From: Allobosea psychrotolerans
GTDB taxonomy: Bacteria > Pseudomonadota > Alphaproteobacteria > Rhizobiales > Beijerinckiaceae
DNA: 64,000 bases
Assembly (NCBI RefSeq): GCF_002917105.1
Contig: NZ_PQFZ01000006.1
Coordinates: forward strand, 124,001-188,000
Reading direction: 5' to 3'
Shown one piece after another: positions 38,055 to 48,332 of this stretch (the stretch's first letter is position 1; each line of letters begins with the position of its first letter). A program made the position numbers and the translations under genes. The notes beneath the pieces were generated by a model that made no database searches, was not told the origin of the DNA, and worked only from the letters and a program-made list of their open reading frames with translations.

Positions 38055-38939
38055 TCAGCCCTTCAACACGTCGACCAAGGTCTTTCCAAGGCGCGCCGGC
38101 GAGGGCGAGACCCGGATACCGGCCGCTTCCATGGCCGCGATCTTGTCTTCCGCGCCGCCCTTGCCGCCCGAGATGATCGCGCCGGCATGGCCCATGCGAC
38201 GTCCGGGAGGCGCCGTGCGACCGGCGATGAAGCCGACCATCGGCTTCTTGCGGCCGCGCTTGGCTTCGTCCTTGATGAACTGCGCCGCGTCCTCTTCCGC
38301 CGAGCCGCCGATCTCGCCGATCATGACGATCGACTTGGTGTGCTCGTCGGCCAGGAACATCTCGAGCATGTCGATGAACTCGGTGCCCTTGACCGGATCG
38401 CCGCCGATGCCGACGGCCGTGGTCTGGCCCAGGCCCTCGCGGGTGGTCTGGAACACCGCCTCATAGGTCAGCGTGCCCGAGCGCGAGACGATGCCGACAG
38501 AGCCCGGCTTGAAGATGTTGGCCGGCATGATGCCGATCTTGCTCTCGCCCGCCGTGACGACGCCGGGGCAGTTGGGCCCGATCAGGCGCGACTTGGAGCC
38601 CGAGAGCGAGCGCTTGACGCGCACCATGTCGAGCACCGGGATGCCCTCGGTGATGCAGATGATCAGCGGGATCTCGGCGTCGATCGCCTCGCAGATCGCG
38701 TCGGCTGCACCCGGAGGCGGGACATAGACGACGGAGGCCGTGGCGCCGGTCTTCTGCTTGGCCTCGAAGACGGTGTCGAAGACGGGCAGGCCGAGATGGA
38801 GCGAACCGCCCTTGCCCGGCGAGGTGCCGCCGACCATCTGCGTGCCATAGGCGATCGCCTGCTCGGAATGGAAGGTGCCGTTCTTGCCGGTGAAGCCCTG
38901 GCAGATGACCTTGGTGTTCTTGTCGATCAGGATGGACAT
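38055..38939 (-). CDS. sucD: succinyl-CoA synthetase, alpha subunit
   Basis: With SucC it converts succinyl-CoA to succinate with phosphorylation of ADP or GDP. It has 294 residues. [20 protein letters not shown] is the CoA-binding start, GPNCPGVVT follows, and the phosphorylated His lies in [17 protein letters not shown]. It begins 9 nt after the sucC stop, in the normal pair arrangement. Confidence 0.97.
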   Translation of the reverse strand: MSILIDKNTKVICQGFTGKNGTFHSEQAIAYGTQMVGGTSPGKGGSLHLGLPVFDTVFEAKQKTGATASVVYVPPPGAADAICEAIDAEIPLIICITEGIPVLDMVRVKRSLSGSKSRLIGPNCPGVVTAGESKIGIMPANIFKPGSVGIVSRSGTLTYEAVFQTTREGLGQTTAVGIGGDPVKGTEFIDMLEMFLADEHTKSIVMIGEIGGSAEEDAAQFIKDEAKRGRKKPMVGFIAGRTAPPGRRMGHAGAIISGGKGGAEDKIAAMEAAGIRVSPSPARLGKTLVDVLKG

Positions 38940-38948
38940 GGTTTCTCC

Positions 38949-40145
38949 TCAGGCCTTCTTGATCGCAGCCACGATCTTCTGGGCGGCATCGTCGAGATCA
39001 TCGGCGGAAATGACGTTCAGTCCGGAGGACGAGATGATGTCCTTGCCTTCCTGCACATTGGTGCCCTCGAGGCGCACCACCAGCGGAACCTGAAGCCCGA
39101 CCGCCTTCACCGCGGCGATGACGCCGCGCGCGATGACGTCGCACTTCATGATACCGCCGAAGATGTTGACCAGGATGCCCTTCACCTGCGGATCGGCGGT
39201 GATGATCTTGAAAGCCGCCGTGACCTTCTCTTCCGTGGCGCCGCCGCCGACATCGAGGAAGTTCGCCGGCTCCTCGCCATAGAGCTTGATGATGTCGAGC
39301 GTCGCCATGGCGAGGCCCGCGCCGTTGACCATGCAGCCGATCGTGCCGTCGAGCGCGATATAGGCAAGGTCATATTTCGAGGCCTCGATCTCCTTGTCGT
39401 CCTCCTCGGTCGTGTCGCGCAGCGCCACGATCTCGGGGTGACGGTAGAGCGAGTTCGAGTCGAAGGAGATCTTGGCGTCCAGGCACTTGATCTGACCCTG
39501 CGTCGTCACGATCAGCGGGTTGATCTCCAGCATGTCCATGTCCTTGGACACGAACGCCGTGTAGATCTGGCTCAGCACCGTGCCGGCCTGCTTGGCGAGA
39601 TCGCCGGAGAGGCCGAGGATCCGCGCCATGGTGCGGCCGTGATGAGGCATGATGCCGGTGGCGGGATCGACCGAGAAGGTCTCGATCTTCTCCGGCGTGT
39701 CATGGGCGACGGCCTCGATGTCCATGCCGCCCTCGGTCGAGATCACGAAGGCGACGCGCGAGGTCTCGCGATCGACCAGGGCCGAGAGGTAGAACTCCTT
39801 CTCGATGTCCGAGCCGTCCTCGATATAGAGGCGGTTGACCTGCTTGCCGGCTTCGCCGGTCTGCGCGGTCACCAGCGTGTTGCCGAGCATTTCCTTGGCG
39901 TGGCTCTCGACCTCGGCGACCGACTTGGCCAGCCGCACGCCGCCCTTGGCGTCAGGGCCGAGTTCCTTGAACTTGCCCTTGCCGCGGCCGCCGGCGTGGA
40001 TCTGGCTCTTCACCACATAAAGCGGTCCGGGCAGCTTCTTGGCGGCCTCGACGGCCTCGGCGACCGTCAGCGCCGGGAAACCGGCGGAGACCGGCGCGCC
40101 GAACTCCTTGAGAACCGCCTTGCCCTGATATTCGTGGATGTTCAT
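38949..40145 (-). CDS. sucC: succinyl-CoA synthetase, beta subunit
   Basis: This is the ATP-grasp subunit of succinyl-CoA synthetase, 398 residues. [19 protein letters not shown] and [17 protein letters not shown] begin the nucleotide-binding domain, and LEINPLIVT and [18 protein letters not shown] are family signatures. The C-terminal part has [12 protein letters not shown] and [17 protein letters not shown] for the subunit and CoA interface. It lies second after mdh, separated by a palindromic repeat at 40178-40260. Confidence 0.97.
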   Translation of the reverse strand: MNIHEYQGKAVLKEFGAPVSAGFPALTVAEAVEAAKKLPGPLYVVKSQIHAGGRGKGKFKELGPDAKGGVRLAKSVAEVESHAKEMLGNTLVTAQTGEAGKQVNRLYIEDGSDIEKEFYLSALVDRETSRVAFVISTEGGMDIEAVAHDTPEKIETFSVDPATGIMPHHGRTMARILGLSGDLAKQAGTVLSQIYTAFVSKDMDMLEINPLIVTTQGQIKCLDAKISFDSNSLYRHPEIVALRDTTEEDDKEIEASKYDLAYIALDGTIGCMVNGAGLAMATLDIIKLYGEEPANFLDVGGGATEEKVTAAFKIITADPQVKGILVNIFGGIMKCDVIARGVIAAVKAVGLQVPLVVRLEGTNVQEGKDIISSSGLNVISADDLDDAAQKIVAAIKKA

Positions 40146-40177
40146 GTGCTCGGTTTCCCTGAAGCGAAGGTTATTTT

Positions 40178-40260
40178 GGCAGTCGGCAATAGGCAGTCGG
40201 CAGTAGAGAAGCGAGCTGGCGCCATTTGCACGACTGCCGACGGCCTATTGCCGACTGCCC
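40178..40260. repeat. long palindrome, family E, between mdh and sucC
   Basis: GGCAGTCGGCAATAGGCAGT and CGGCAGT on the left, ACTGCCG, then CGGCCTATTGCCGACTGCC on the right. The left arm itself has two GGCAGTCGGCA units, so alternative folds are possible. It fills most of the 120 nt gap between the two operon genes. Confidence 0.9.
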
Positions 40261-40265
40261 TTATG

Positions 40266-41231
<966 letters not shown>

Positions 41232-41452
41232 CTAGTCCTTGTCCTTAGGTGCTGCGGGAGGCCGGTGGCCGGCCGAAACCGTGGGTTTCTTTGGCCCAAA
41301 CGGGGCTTTTGCCGCAACCCTGTCCTTTGCGGGGATGAAGACCGGTCTCGATGCGCGCCAGTTTGGAGCCCAACCGACCAATCGGCCTGATTTCAAGCAC
41401 TTGCACCGGGCGAAAATGCGGCCGCCTTGTCCAAGGTCGAGAAAACCGACAA

Positions 41453-41481
41453 TGACAATTTACAGAATTTGTAATTTGTCA
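41453..41481. promoter_or_regulatory. AT-rich palindrome upstream of the mdh operon
   Basis: Half-sites TGACAATTTAC and GTAATTTGTCA match at 10 of 11 positions as inverted repeats around a 7-nt centre. The composition is very AT-rich for this genome. It lies 225 nt before mdh and 10 nt after the TetR gene stop. The symmetry fits a dimeric repressor operator, possibly for the adjacent TetR protein, but the binding protein is unknown. Confidence 0.5.
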
Positions 41482-41490
41482 CAAGATTTT

Positions 41491-42090
41491 TCAGATGATC
41501 CCGGTCTCCAGCACGCGCAGTGCGACGCGGATCAGGGTGGCCAGGCGCATATCGACGGAGGCCTGGGGCACATCCGCCTCGAGCGCCAGCGCGGCCGGAT
41601 GAATGAAGCGATGCGTGGCATCGATGACGAAGGCGATGGCGCGGTCGCGGTCGCGCGGCTCGAAGGCGCCCGACGCAATGCCCTCGTCGATGACCCGCTC
41701 GAACAGCGCCCGCACGCGGGTACGGTTGCGCCGGCTGATCGCGTGGCGCTTGGCGACCGCCTGCGAGAGCGCGGCGAAGAGATGCGGATCCTCGCTCAGC
41801 AGATCGCGATTGCCCTTGGCCAGCGCCAGGATCAACCGTTCGAGCTTGTCGGCGGCGGGGTCGGGTCCATCGGCGATGTCGGCGAGGCGCCGCTCGGTCG
41901 TCTTCAGCCAGACATCGACGACCGCATCGACCAGCGCCCCCCGCGACGGGAAGTAGCGATAGACATTGGCATGCGTCATGCCTGCCTCCGCCGCCACCGC
42001 CACGACGGTGAAGCGCTTCAGCCCGAACTGGCGCAGATGCTCGCTGGCGACCGAGAGGATGCGGGTCTCGCTCGGCTCGCGCATCGGCAT
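41491..42090 (-). CDS. TetR/AcrR family transcriptional regulator
   Basis: This is a 199-residue repressor. The N-terminal HTH is residues 7-55: ILSVASEHLRQFGLKRFTVV, then GMTHANVYRYFPSRGALVDA. The helical C-terminal ligand domain is unassigned. It is third after zapE and a GNAT acetyltransferase on the same strand (10 nt after the acetyltransferase stop), with no efflux gene beside it. The AT-rich palindrome just past its stop is a possible operator. Confidence 0.9.
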   Translation of the reverse strand: MPMREPSETRILSVASEHLRQFGLKRFTVVAVAAEAGMTHANVYRYFPSRGALVDAVVDVWLKTTERRLADIADGPDPAADKLERLILALAKGNRDLLSEDPHLFAALSQAVAKRHAISRRNRTRVRALFERVIDEGIASGAFEPRDRDRAIAFVIDATHRFIHPAALALEADVPQASVDMRLATLIRVALRVLETGII

Positions 42091-42100
42091 GATCGGGAAC

Positions 42101-42583
42101 TCAGCCTTGTTCGATCTGGGAAAGGAGCACCTTCGTCATCAAGATGACGCGTTCGGCTCCGTGGAATTCATCGCGAAGATGCACGAAACCCAGCTTCGCA
42201 TAAAATCCTTCGGCATTGACCGATGACGGCACCGTGACTTGGCCGAGCCCCTGCTCGGCGGCGATTGCCAGAACGCTCTCCATCAATCGCGCGCCGATGC
42301 CTTGGCCTTGCCGATCCGGCCTGACGAAGACGCTGCGCACCCAGTTTCCATGCAGGCTGGCCGTGCCGGCGATATCGCGCTCCGTCATCGCGATCAAAAC
42401 ACTGCGATCGCCCATGCGCAGGGCAACCTTGTCGCTGGAAAAGTTGGCTATGACCGTCTCCAAAATGTCTGGAGAATAGTACCGCGCATTCGTTTCGCGC
42501 AGCGTGCGTATAATGAGATCGCTGATGATTTGCGCGTCGGCAGACGTTGCCCGCCTGATCTCCAGGACGTGTTTGCCTGCCAT
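42101..42583 (-). CDS. GNAT family N-acetyltransferase
   Basis: This is a 160-residue GNAT-fold acetyltransferase. The motif A acetyl-CoA loop is RPDRQGQGIGARLMESVLAI (about residues 89-108), preceded by beta 4 (NWVRSVFV) and followed by the GFYAKLGF element of motif B. Substrate is unknown. It is 4 nt downstream of the zapE stop and 10 nt upstream of the TetR gene, so probably in the same transcript. Confidence 0.9.
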   Translation of the reverse strand: MAGKHVLEIRRATSADAQIISDLIIRTLRETNARYYSPDILETVIANFSSDKVALRMGDRSVLIAMTERDIAGTASLHGNWVRSVFVRPDRQGQGIGARLMESVLAIAAEQGLGQVTVPSSVNAEGFYAKLGFVHLRDEFHGAERVILMTKVLLSQIEQG

Positions 42584-42586
42584 CTC

Positions 42587-43765
42587 TCAGGTTTCCACCA
42601 ATCCGCCGCTGTCGCCGCTCGCGGCGGAATCGGCGCGACCATGCGGCAAGGCGAGATAGTCGTCGGAGCGCATCTCGATCAATCGCGAGACCGTGCGGTC
42701 GAACTCGAAGGCCTCGCGGCCATTGCCGTCCTTGTAGAGTTCCTGCGGCTCGGCCGCCGCCGAAGCGACGAGCTTGACGTGGTGCTCATAGAGCGTGTCG
42801 ATCAGGATGATGAAACGCTTGGCCTCGTTGCGCCGGTCTCGCGCCAGCGCCGGGATGTCGTCGAGCACCAGCGTGTGGAAGCGCTGCGCCAGCGCGATAT
42901 AGTCGGAGGCGCCATAGGCTTGGCTGCAGAGGTCGGAAAAGCTCGCCCGCGCCACGCCGCCGGCCGCCTGCGGAATCCGCATCTCATGGCCCTTGACCGA
43001 CAGGGTCACCCGCACCCCATGCGCCGCACCGGAGACGCGCCGGAACGCCTCATCGAGCGCAGCCCGCGCCGTCGCATCGGCCGGAACGTGATAGGTCGGA
43101 GCACCGCCGAGCTTCTCCAGGCGGAAATCGGTGCGTGCATCGAGCCTGAGCACCTCGACCCTCTCGGTCAGCAGCGCGATGAAAGGCAGGAACAGCGCCC
43201 GGTTGAGCCCGCCCTCGTAGAGCCGCGACGGCTCGACATTCGAGGTCGCGACGACGACGACGCCGGCCGTGAACAGCGCCGTGAACAGCCGGCCGAGGAT
43301 CATCGCATCGGCGATGTCGGTGACCGTGAACTCGTCGAAGCAGAGCAGGTTGGCCTCGGCCGCCAACTCGGCCGCGATGGGTGCGATCGGATCGGGCTCC
43401 TTGACCTCGCCGGCCTTGAGCTTCTGCCGGTAGGCAAAGATGCGCGAATGCACGTCGGCCAGGAACTCGTGGAAATGCACGCGTCGGCGCTTCGGCACCG
43501 GTGCGGCGTCATAGAACAAGTCCATCAGCATGGTCTTGCCGCGCCCGACCGAGCCCCAGATGTAGAGCCCCTTGGGAGCCTCGGATGAGCTCTGCTTGCC
43601 GCCCAGCAGCCAGCCGAGCGCACTGCTCTTCCGACCCAGGCGGCGCGCGCCCAGGGCCTCGGCCAGCGCCGCAAGGCGCCTGACCACGGCAACCTGCGCC
43701 GGATCGCGCTCGATGGCGCCCGCCTCGACCAAGGCGAAGTAACGGTCTGAAATCGAGGCGGACAT
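42587..43765 (-). CDS. zapE: cell division protein ZapE (AFG1-like ATPase)
   Basis: This AAA-type ATPase associates with the divisome or mitochondrial-type protein quality control (AFG1 family), 392 residues. Walker A is GSVGRGKT near residue 73, in KGLYIWGSVGRGKTMLMDLF, the family signature. RRVHFHEF and LLCFDEFTVTDIADAMIL (Walker B) follow, and TSNVEPSRLYEGGL carries sensor 1. In alphaproteobacteria it often lies next to the mdh-suc operon, as here. It is first of the zapE-GNAT-TetR series. Confidence 0.93.
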   Translation of the reverse strand: MSASISDRYFALVEAGAIERDPAQVAVVRRLAALAEALGARRLGRKSSALGWLLGGKQSSSEAPKGLYIWGSVGRGKTMLMDLFYDAAPVPKRRRVHFHEFLADVHSRIFAYRQKLKAGEVKEPDPIAPIAAELAAEANLLCFDEFTVTDIADAMILGRLFTALFTAGVVVVATSNVEPSRLYEGGLNRALFLPFIALLTERVEVLRLDARTDFRLEKLGGAPTYHVPADATARAALDEAFRRVSGAAHGVRVTLSVKGHEMRIPQAAGGVARASFSDLCSQAYGASDYIALAQRFHTLVLDDIPALARDRRNEAKRFIILIDTLYEHHVKLVASAAAEPQELYKDGNGREAFEFDRTVSRLIEMRSDDYLALPHGRADSAASGDSGGLVET

Positions 43766-44002
43766 GGCTCGGGATCGTCGGCGGAAGGGAATTTCCGGTT
43801 ACGGCAGGCGCGGCCCAGCCGCAAGGCCGGTCACGGCATGGCAGGGCCTCGAAACGAGGCCGCCCTCCCTTGGGCGGCGCACCGTCCTCGCGCAATCCGG
43901 CGCGCCGCATGGCAGCCCTTCCCGGCTCCGCTTTCCGTCCGCGCCGCAACGGCCTAGCCTGGCCGTCCGGTAAGGTAATCTTCCAGCGAAAGGCGGCCAG
44001 TG

Positions 44003-45658
44003 ATGAAGAAGGGCTCCGACCTCTTGGTTGAAGCGCTCGAGAACGAGGGCGTCGACCGCATTTTCGGTGTGCCGGGCGAGGAGAATCTCGATGTCGTCGA
44101 GTCGCTTCGCACCTCCGGCATCAAGCTGATCCTGACGCGGCATGAGCAGGCAGCGGCCTTCATGGCCGCGACCCATGGCCGCTTGACCGGCAAGCCCGGC
44201 GTCTGCATCGCGACGCTGGGACCTGGCGCGCTCAACTTCTCCACCGGCGCGGCCTATGCCCATCTCGGCGCCATGCCGATGATCCTGATCACCGGCCAAA
44301 AGGCGATCATGACCGCCAAGCAGGCGCGCTTCCAGATCGTCGATGTCGTCGCCTCGATGAAGCCGTTGACCAAGATGACCCGGCAGATCGTCAGCGTCGC
44401 CAGCATCCCATCCGTGGTGCGCGACGCCTTCCGCGTCGCGATGGAGGAGCGGCCGGGTCCGGTTCATCTCGAATTGCCCGAAGATGTCGCAGCCGAGGAG
44501 ATTGCGGACGTCGCGGTCATTCCGGTCCATCCGCTGGAGCGCCCGGTCGCGCAGGCCACAGCGCTCGATCGCGCAGCCGCAATGATCCTGGCCGCCAGGC
44601 ACCCGCTCGTCATGATCGGCGCGGCGGGCAACCGACCGCGCCTCGTCGAGGCCTTGTCGGCCTTCGTCCGGCGCACGCGCCTGCCCTTCTTCAACACGCA
44701 GATGGGCAAGGGTGCCGTCACCGGCGGCTCGAACCTCTATATGGGCACCGCCGCCCTGTCCGAGCGCGACTATGTCCATCTCGCCGTCGACAAGGCGGAT
44801 CTGATCATCTCGATCGGACATGACACGGTCGAGAAGCCGCCCTTCCTGATGAAGAGCGCCGGCGGCTCGAAGGTCGTCCATATCGGCTACCAATCGGCCA
44901 ATGTCGAACAGGTCTACCATCCCGACGCCGAGGTCATCGGCGACATCGGCGCGACCGTGACCGCGCTTGCCGACCGGCTCGAAGGCAAGCTCGCTGCCGA
45001 TCCCTCGATGCTTGAGCTGCGCCAGACGATCCTCGCCCGGATCAATGATCGCGCCGAGGAGGACCGCTTCCCGGTCACGCCGCAGCGCATCGTCCACGAC
45101 ATCCGCCAGGTCATGCCGGAGGACGGCATCGTTTGTCTCGACAACGGCATGTACAAGATCTGGTTCGCCCGGAACTATCGCACCCATGTCGCCAACACGC
45201 TGCTGCTCGACAATGCGCTGGCAACGATGGGCGCGGGGCTGCCCTCGGCGATGATGGCAGCGCTGCTCTATCCCGAACGACGCGTCATGGCGGTGTGCGG
45301 CGATGGCGGCTTCATGATGAATTCGCAGGAGATGGAGACGGCGGTCCGGCTCGGCCTGAACCTCGTCGTCGTCATCCTCAGCGACAACGCCTATGGCATG
45401 ATCCGCTGGAAGCAGGCGGTCGACAGCTTCCCGGATTTCGGGATGACCTTCGGCAACCCGGACTTCGTCCGCTATGCGCGGGCCTATGGCGCGAAGGGCT
45501 CGCGGGTGACGGCGGTCGAGGAGCTCGTGCCGACGCTGGAGGCCGCCTTCGCTGGCGGCGGCGTCCATCTCGTCGAGGTGCCGATCGACTATTCCGAAAA
45601 CACCCGCGTGCTCGTCGAGGAGCTGCGCAACCGCAGCCCCGACATCCAGCTCGCCTGA
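44003..45658 (+). CDS. acetolactate-synthase-like ThDP enzyme
   Basis: This is a thiamine-diphosphate enzyme of the acetolactate synthase/AlsS family, 551 residues. FGVPGEENLDVVESL opens the pyrimidine-binding domain, LTRHEQAAAFMA contains the catalytic Glu, and GDGGFMMNSQEMETAVRLGL binds Mg-ThDP with the downstream NAYGMIRWKQ. There is no adjacent IlvN-type small subunit, which suggests a catabolic or stand-alone enzyme; AlsS makes acetolactate from pyruvate. The ATG at 44003 is preferred over the GTG at 44000, and AAAGG lies upstream. The next gene is an aldehyde dehydrogenase 14 nt away, so the real substrate may be a 2-oxo acid giving an aldehyde-type product. Confidence 0.85.
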   Translation: MKKGSDLLVEALENEGVDRIFGVPGEENLDVVESLRTSGIKLILTRHEQAAAFMAATHGRLTGKPGVCIATLGPGALNFSTGAAYAHLGAMPMILITGQKAIMTAKQARFQIVDVVASMKPLTKMTRQIVSVASIPSVVRDAFRVAMEERPGPVHLELPEDVAAEEIADVAVIPVHPLERPVAQATALDRAAAMILAARHPLVMIGAAGNRPRLVEALSAFVRRTRLPFFNTQMGKGAVTGGSNLYMGTAALSERDYVHLAVDKADLIISIGHDTVEKPPFLMKSAGGSKVVHIGYQSANVEQVYHPDAEVIGDIGATVTALADRLEGKLAADPSMLELRQTILARINDRAEEDRFPVTPQRIVHDIRQVMPEDGIVCLDNGMYKIWFARNYRTHVANTLLLDNALATMGAGLPSAMMAALLYPERRVMAVCGDGGFMMNSQEMETAVRLGLNLVVVILSDNAYGMIRWKQAVDSFPDFGMTFGNPDFVRYARAYGAKGSRVTAVEELVPTLEAAFAGGGVHLVEVPIDYSENTRVLVEELRNRSPDIQLA

Positions 45659-45672
45659 CCGGGAGAAAACCC

Positions 45673-47055
45673 ATGTTGCAGGTCCTACAGGCCTTCGACC
45701 GCGCGCCGATCACCGAGATCGCGACCGACGACGCCGCCGCGCTGGAAGCCAAGCTCCAGGCGGCCGAGCGCGTCTTCCGCAACCGCGACGGCTGGCTCAA
45801 GCCCCATGAACGGATGGCAATCCTGCGCCGGCTGGCCGGATTGATCGCGGGCAAGCGCGACCATCTCGCTTTGCAGATCGCGCGCGAAGGCGGCAAGCCG
45901 CTGCCGGACGCGATCGTGGAGGTCACCCGCGCCATTGACGGCGTGCACAACGCCGCCGACGAATTGCGCAATCTCAGTGGCCGTGAGATCCCGATGGGGC
46001 TGTCGCCGGCCGCAGCCGATCGCTGGGCCTTCACCACCAAGGAACCGATCGGCATCGTCGCCGCGATCTCGGCCTTCAACCACCCGCTGAACCTGATCGT
46101 GCATCAGGTCGCGCCCGCGATCGCCACCGGCTGCCCGGTCATCGTCAAGCCGGCGGGTACGACGCCGCTCTCCTGTCTCGACTTCGTCGCGCTCGTGCAT
46201 GAGGCCGGTTTGCCGCAGGCCTGGTGCCAGAGCTTCGTCCCCGAGACGACCGAGCTTGCCGAAAAGCTCGCGACCGACCGGCGCATCGCCTTCCTCAGCT
46301 TCATCGGCTCGGCCAAGGTCGGCTGGTATCTCCACAGCAAGCTGGCGCATGGCGCGCGCTCGGCGCTGGAGCATGGCGGCGTCGCGCCTGCGATCGTCGA
46401 CAAGAGCGCCAATCTCGAAGCGATCATCGAGCCGATCGTAAAAGGCGGCTATTACCATGCCGGCCAGGTCTGCGTCTCGACGCAGCGCATCTATGTCCAT
46501 GATGCCATCGTCAACGATTTCACCGAGCGTCTCGTCGCGCGGGTGAAGACGCTACACACCGGCGATCCCGTGCTGAAGGACACGGAAGTCGGCCCGCTGA
46601 TCACGCCGAAGGAAGCCGACCGCGTTGCCTCCTGGATCGACGAGGCGGTGAAAGGCGGCGCCAAGCTGCTGACCGGCGGCAAGCGGCTCTCCGAGACGAC
46701 GCTGGAGCCCGCCGTGCTCGTCGATCCTGCTCCCGACGCACGCATCTCGCGGGAGGAGATCTTCGGCCCGGCCGTCGCGATCTACCGCTATCGCGATCTC
46801 GACGATGCGATCGCCCGGGCCAATTCCCTGCCGGTCGCCTTCCAGGCCAGCATCTTCGCGCAGGATATCGACATCGCCTTACGCGCTGCCAACCGGCTCG
46901 ATGCCTCGGCCGTCATGATCAATGATCCGACGACCTTCCGCACCGACTGGATGCCCTTCGCCGGCCGCCGCGAATCCGGCTACGCCACCGGCGGCATCCC
47001 CTTCACCATGCGCGACATGACGCAGGAGAAGATGATCCTGATGCGCAGGAGCTAG
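45673..47055 (+). CDS. aldehyde dehydrogenase family protein
   Basis: This is an NAD(P)-dependent aldehyde dehydrogenase of 460 residues. AAISAFNHPLNLIVHQVAPA is the cofactor-binding beginning, LSFIGSAKVGWYL lines the cofactor site, and the nucleophile is Cys in YYHAGQVCVSTQRIYV. The usual general-base motif E-L-G-G reads EHGG here, retaining the Glu but replacing Leu by His. ISREEIFGPAVAIYRY is normal. GGGAGA precedes the ATG at 45673. It follows the ThDP-enzyme gene by 14 nt and probably oxidises its product; the exact aldehyde is unknown. Confidence 0.92.
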   Translation: MLQVLQAFDRAPITEIATDDAAALEAKLQAAERVFRNRDGWLKPHERMAILRRLAGLIAGKRDHLALQIAREGGKPLPDAIVEVTRAIDGVHNAADELRNLSGREIPMGLSPAAADRWAFTTKEPIGIVAAISAFNHPLNLIVHQVAPAIATGCPVIVKPAGTTPLSCLDFVALVHEAGLPQAWCQSFVPETTELAEKLATDRRIAFLSFIGSAKVGWYLHSKLAHGARSALEHGGVAPAIVDKSANLEAIIEPIVKGGYYHAGQVCVSTQRIYVHDAIVNDFTERLVARVKTLHTGDPVLKDTEVGPLITPKEADRVASWIDEAVKGGAKLLTGGKRLSETTLEPAVLVDPAPDARISREEIFGPAVAIYRYRDLDDAIARANSLPVAFQASIFAQDIDIALRAANRLDASAVMINDPTTFRTDWMPFAGRRESGYATGGIPFTMRDMTQEKMILMRRS

Positions 47056-47150
47056 CATATCGGCCCGAAAAACGCGGGGAACCCCTCTCCTGTAAGGAGA
47101 GGGCAGCGGCGAGGTGTCGGCCCCTGGACCAGTTACGTGGAAACCTTGCC

Positions 47151-47228
47151 GTCATTGCGAGCGCAGCGAAGCAATCCAGGAGGGCTCGCTCTACGTCCTC
47201 TGGATTGCTTCGCTGCGCTCGCAATGAC
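47151..47228. repeat. interspersed palindrome, family A, copy 3
   Basis: GTCATTGCGAGCGCAGCGAA with GCAATCC, then GGATTGCTTCGCTGCGCTCG with CAATGAC. This is the most symmetrical copy, with almost perfect arms of about 30 nt. It lies in the gap before the ECF sigma gene. Confidence 0.92.
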
Positions 47229-47510
47229 GATGGAGCAGCCATCAGGGCGCATGATTTGTCCTGTCCTCGGACGGAAGCAGCCGGACAATCTCCGACGCGC
47301 GCCCGCCTGCATCGAGAGTGCTTCGGAACAGGCCTCCAGATCGGCAATTCTTGCCTAGTGCTGGGAAAATTATTCCTAGTTAAGTATCTGAAATTTATGA
47401 TCTTTTTTTGATTTTTCCGCGCCTGGTTTCCGCCGCTGCTCCGTTTCACTGGAAGGGACAAGCCACAACTCCATCGATTTGTGCGCGATCTCTCCCTGGG
47501 AAATGCCGCT
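47229..47510. other. intergenic region upstream of the ECF sigma gene
   Basis: It has a conspicuously AT-rich stretch at about 47365-47418 (GATCTTTTTTTGATTTTTCC), unlike the surrounding GC-rich DNA. This is the likely promoter region of the sigma gene. No coding sequence is supported here. A GTG at 47481 is a possible earlier start for the sigma factor. Confidence 0.55.
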
Positions 47511-48197
47511 ATGACCTGTCCGCCGTCTCAACTAGATATCGCGACATTCGCCGTTCCCATGCCGCCGATCGGGGCTCTGGAGGCGCGCACGGAGCTGCTG
47601 CCGAAATTGGGGGACCTCTCAATCCGCAGGCCATTGGATCGCGATGACGAGCTCCTGCGGCTGATCGCGCTCAGCGACGAGGCGGCTTTTCGCCAATTGG
47701 TCGAACGCCATGTCGACCGGGCCTATGCGCTGGCCCTGCGCATCCTGCGCAACGGGGCCGATGCCGAAGATGTGGTCCAGGACACGCTGCTCAAGATCTG
47801 GACGCATCGGGGCAGCTGGGAAACCGGACGGGCGAAATTCACGACCTGGCTCTACCGTGTCGTGACCAATCGCTGCCTCGACATGCGCCGGCGGCCGCAG
47901 GCCGAGGGCATGGAGAACCTGCCCGACATCGTCGATGAGCAGCCCGACGCCCTGACCGCGCTGCACCGCCACGAGGTCAACGACCTGCTGACCCGGGAAA
48001 TGGGGCGCCTGCCCGACCAGCAGCGCGTCGCCCTCATCCTGTCCTATTACGACGATTTCAGTAATGCGCAGATCGCGGAGATCATGGAGACGACGGTATC
48101 GGCCGTCGAGGCCCTGCTGAAGCGCGGCCGCCAGCATCTGCGCAAGCATCTGCGCCGTTCGGAACGCGATATCCGGCAGTCATTTACAGACGATTAG
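47511..48197 (+). CDS. ECF-type RNA polymerase sigma factor
   Basis: This is a sigma-70 family extracytoplasmic-function factor, 228 residues from the ATG at 47511. Region 2 has RILRNGADAEDVVQDTLLKI and FTTWLYRVVTNRCLDMRRR, which bind the -10 element and core polymerase. Region 4 has MGRLPDQQRVALILSYYDD, then FSNAQIAEIMETTVSAVEAL and LKRGRQHLRKHL, the -35-binding helix-turn-helix. A 40-residue N-terminal extension precedes region 2. No anti-sigma gene is adjacent. The next gene is flagellin, 135 nt away, and a small RHG-type protein often paired with such factors is at 51944. Confidence 0.9.
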   Translation: MTCPPSQLDIATFAVPMPPIGALEARTELLPKLGDLSIRRPLDRDDELLRLIALSDEAAFRQLVERHVDRAYALALRILRNGADAEDVVQDTLLKIWTHRGSWETGRAKFTTWLYRVVTNRCLDMRRRPQAEGMENLPDIVDEQPDALTALHRHEVNDLLTREMGRLPDQQRVALILSYYDDFSNAQIAEIMETTVSAVEALLKRGRQHLRKHLRRSERDIRQSFTDD

Positions 48198-48332
48198 CCA
48201 TAGTCCGCTTCTCCCGCAGAAACCGCGCCCGCCTGGCTCTGCCGCCCCGTTGAACTGGCAGACACGGGAGCACCGCGTCCTCGCCCTCCTGAACTGGAAG
48301 GCGGATTCCCAGCCGCGCAAGGAGAAGCCGTC

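Noticed and set aside
48198-48332. A sigma-54 or ECF promoter before fliC
   Set aside because: CTGGCAGACACGGGAGCA lacks the TTGC half at the right spacing for sigma-54. GAAC and CGTC are 20 nt apart, not 16-17 as expected for ECF promoters. Left unassigned.
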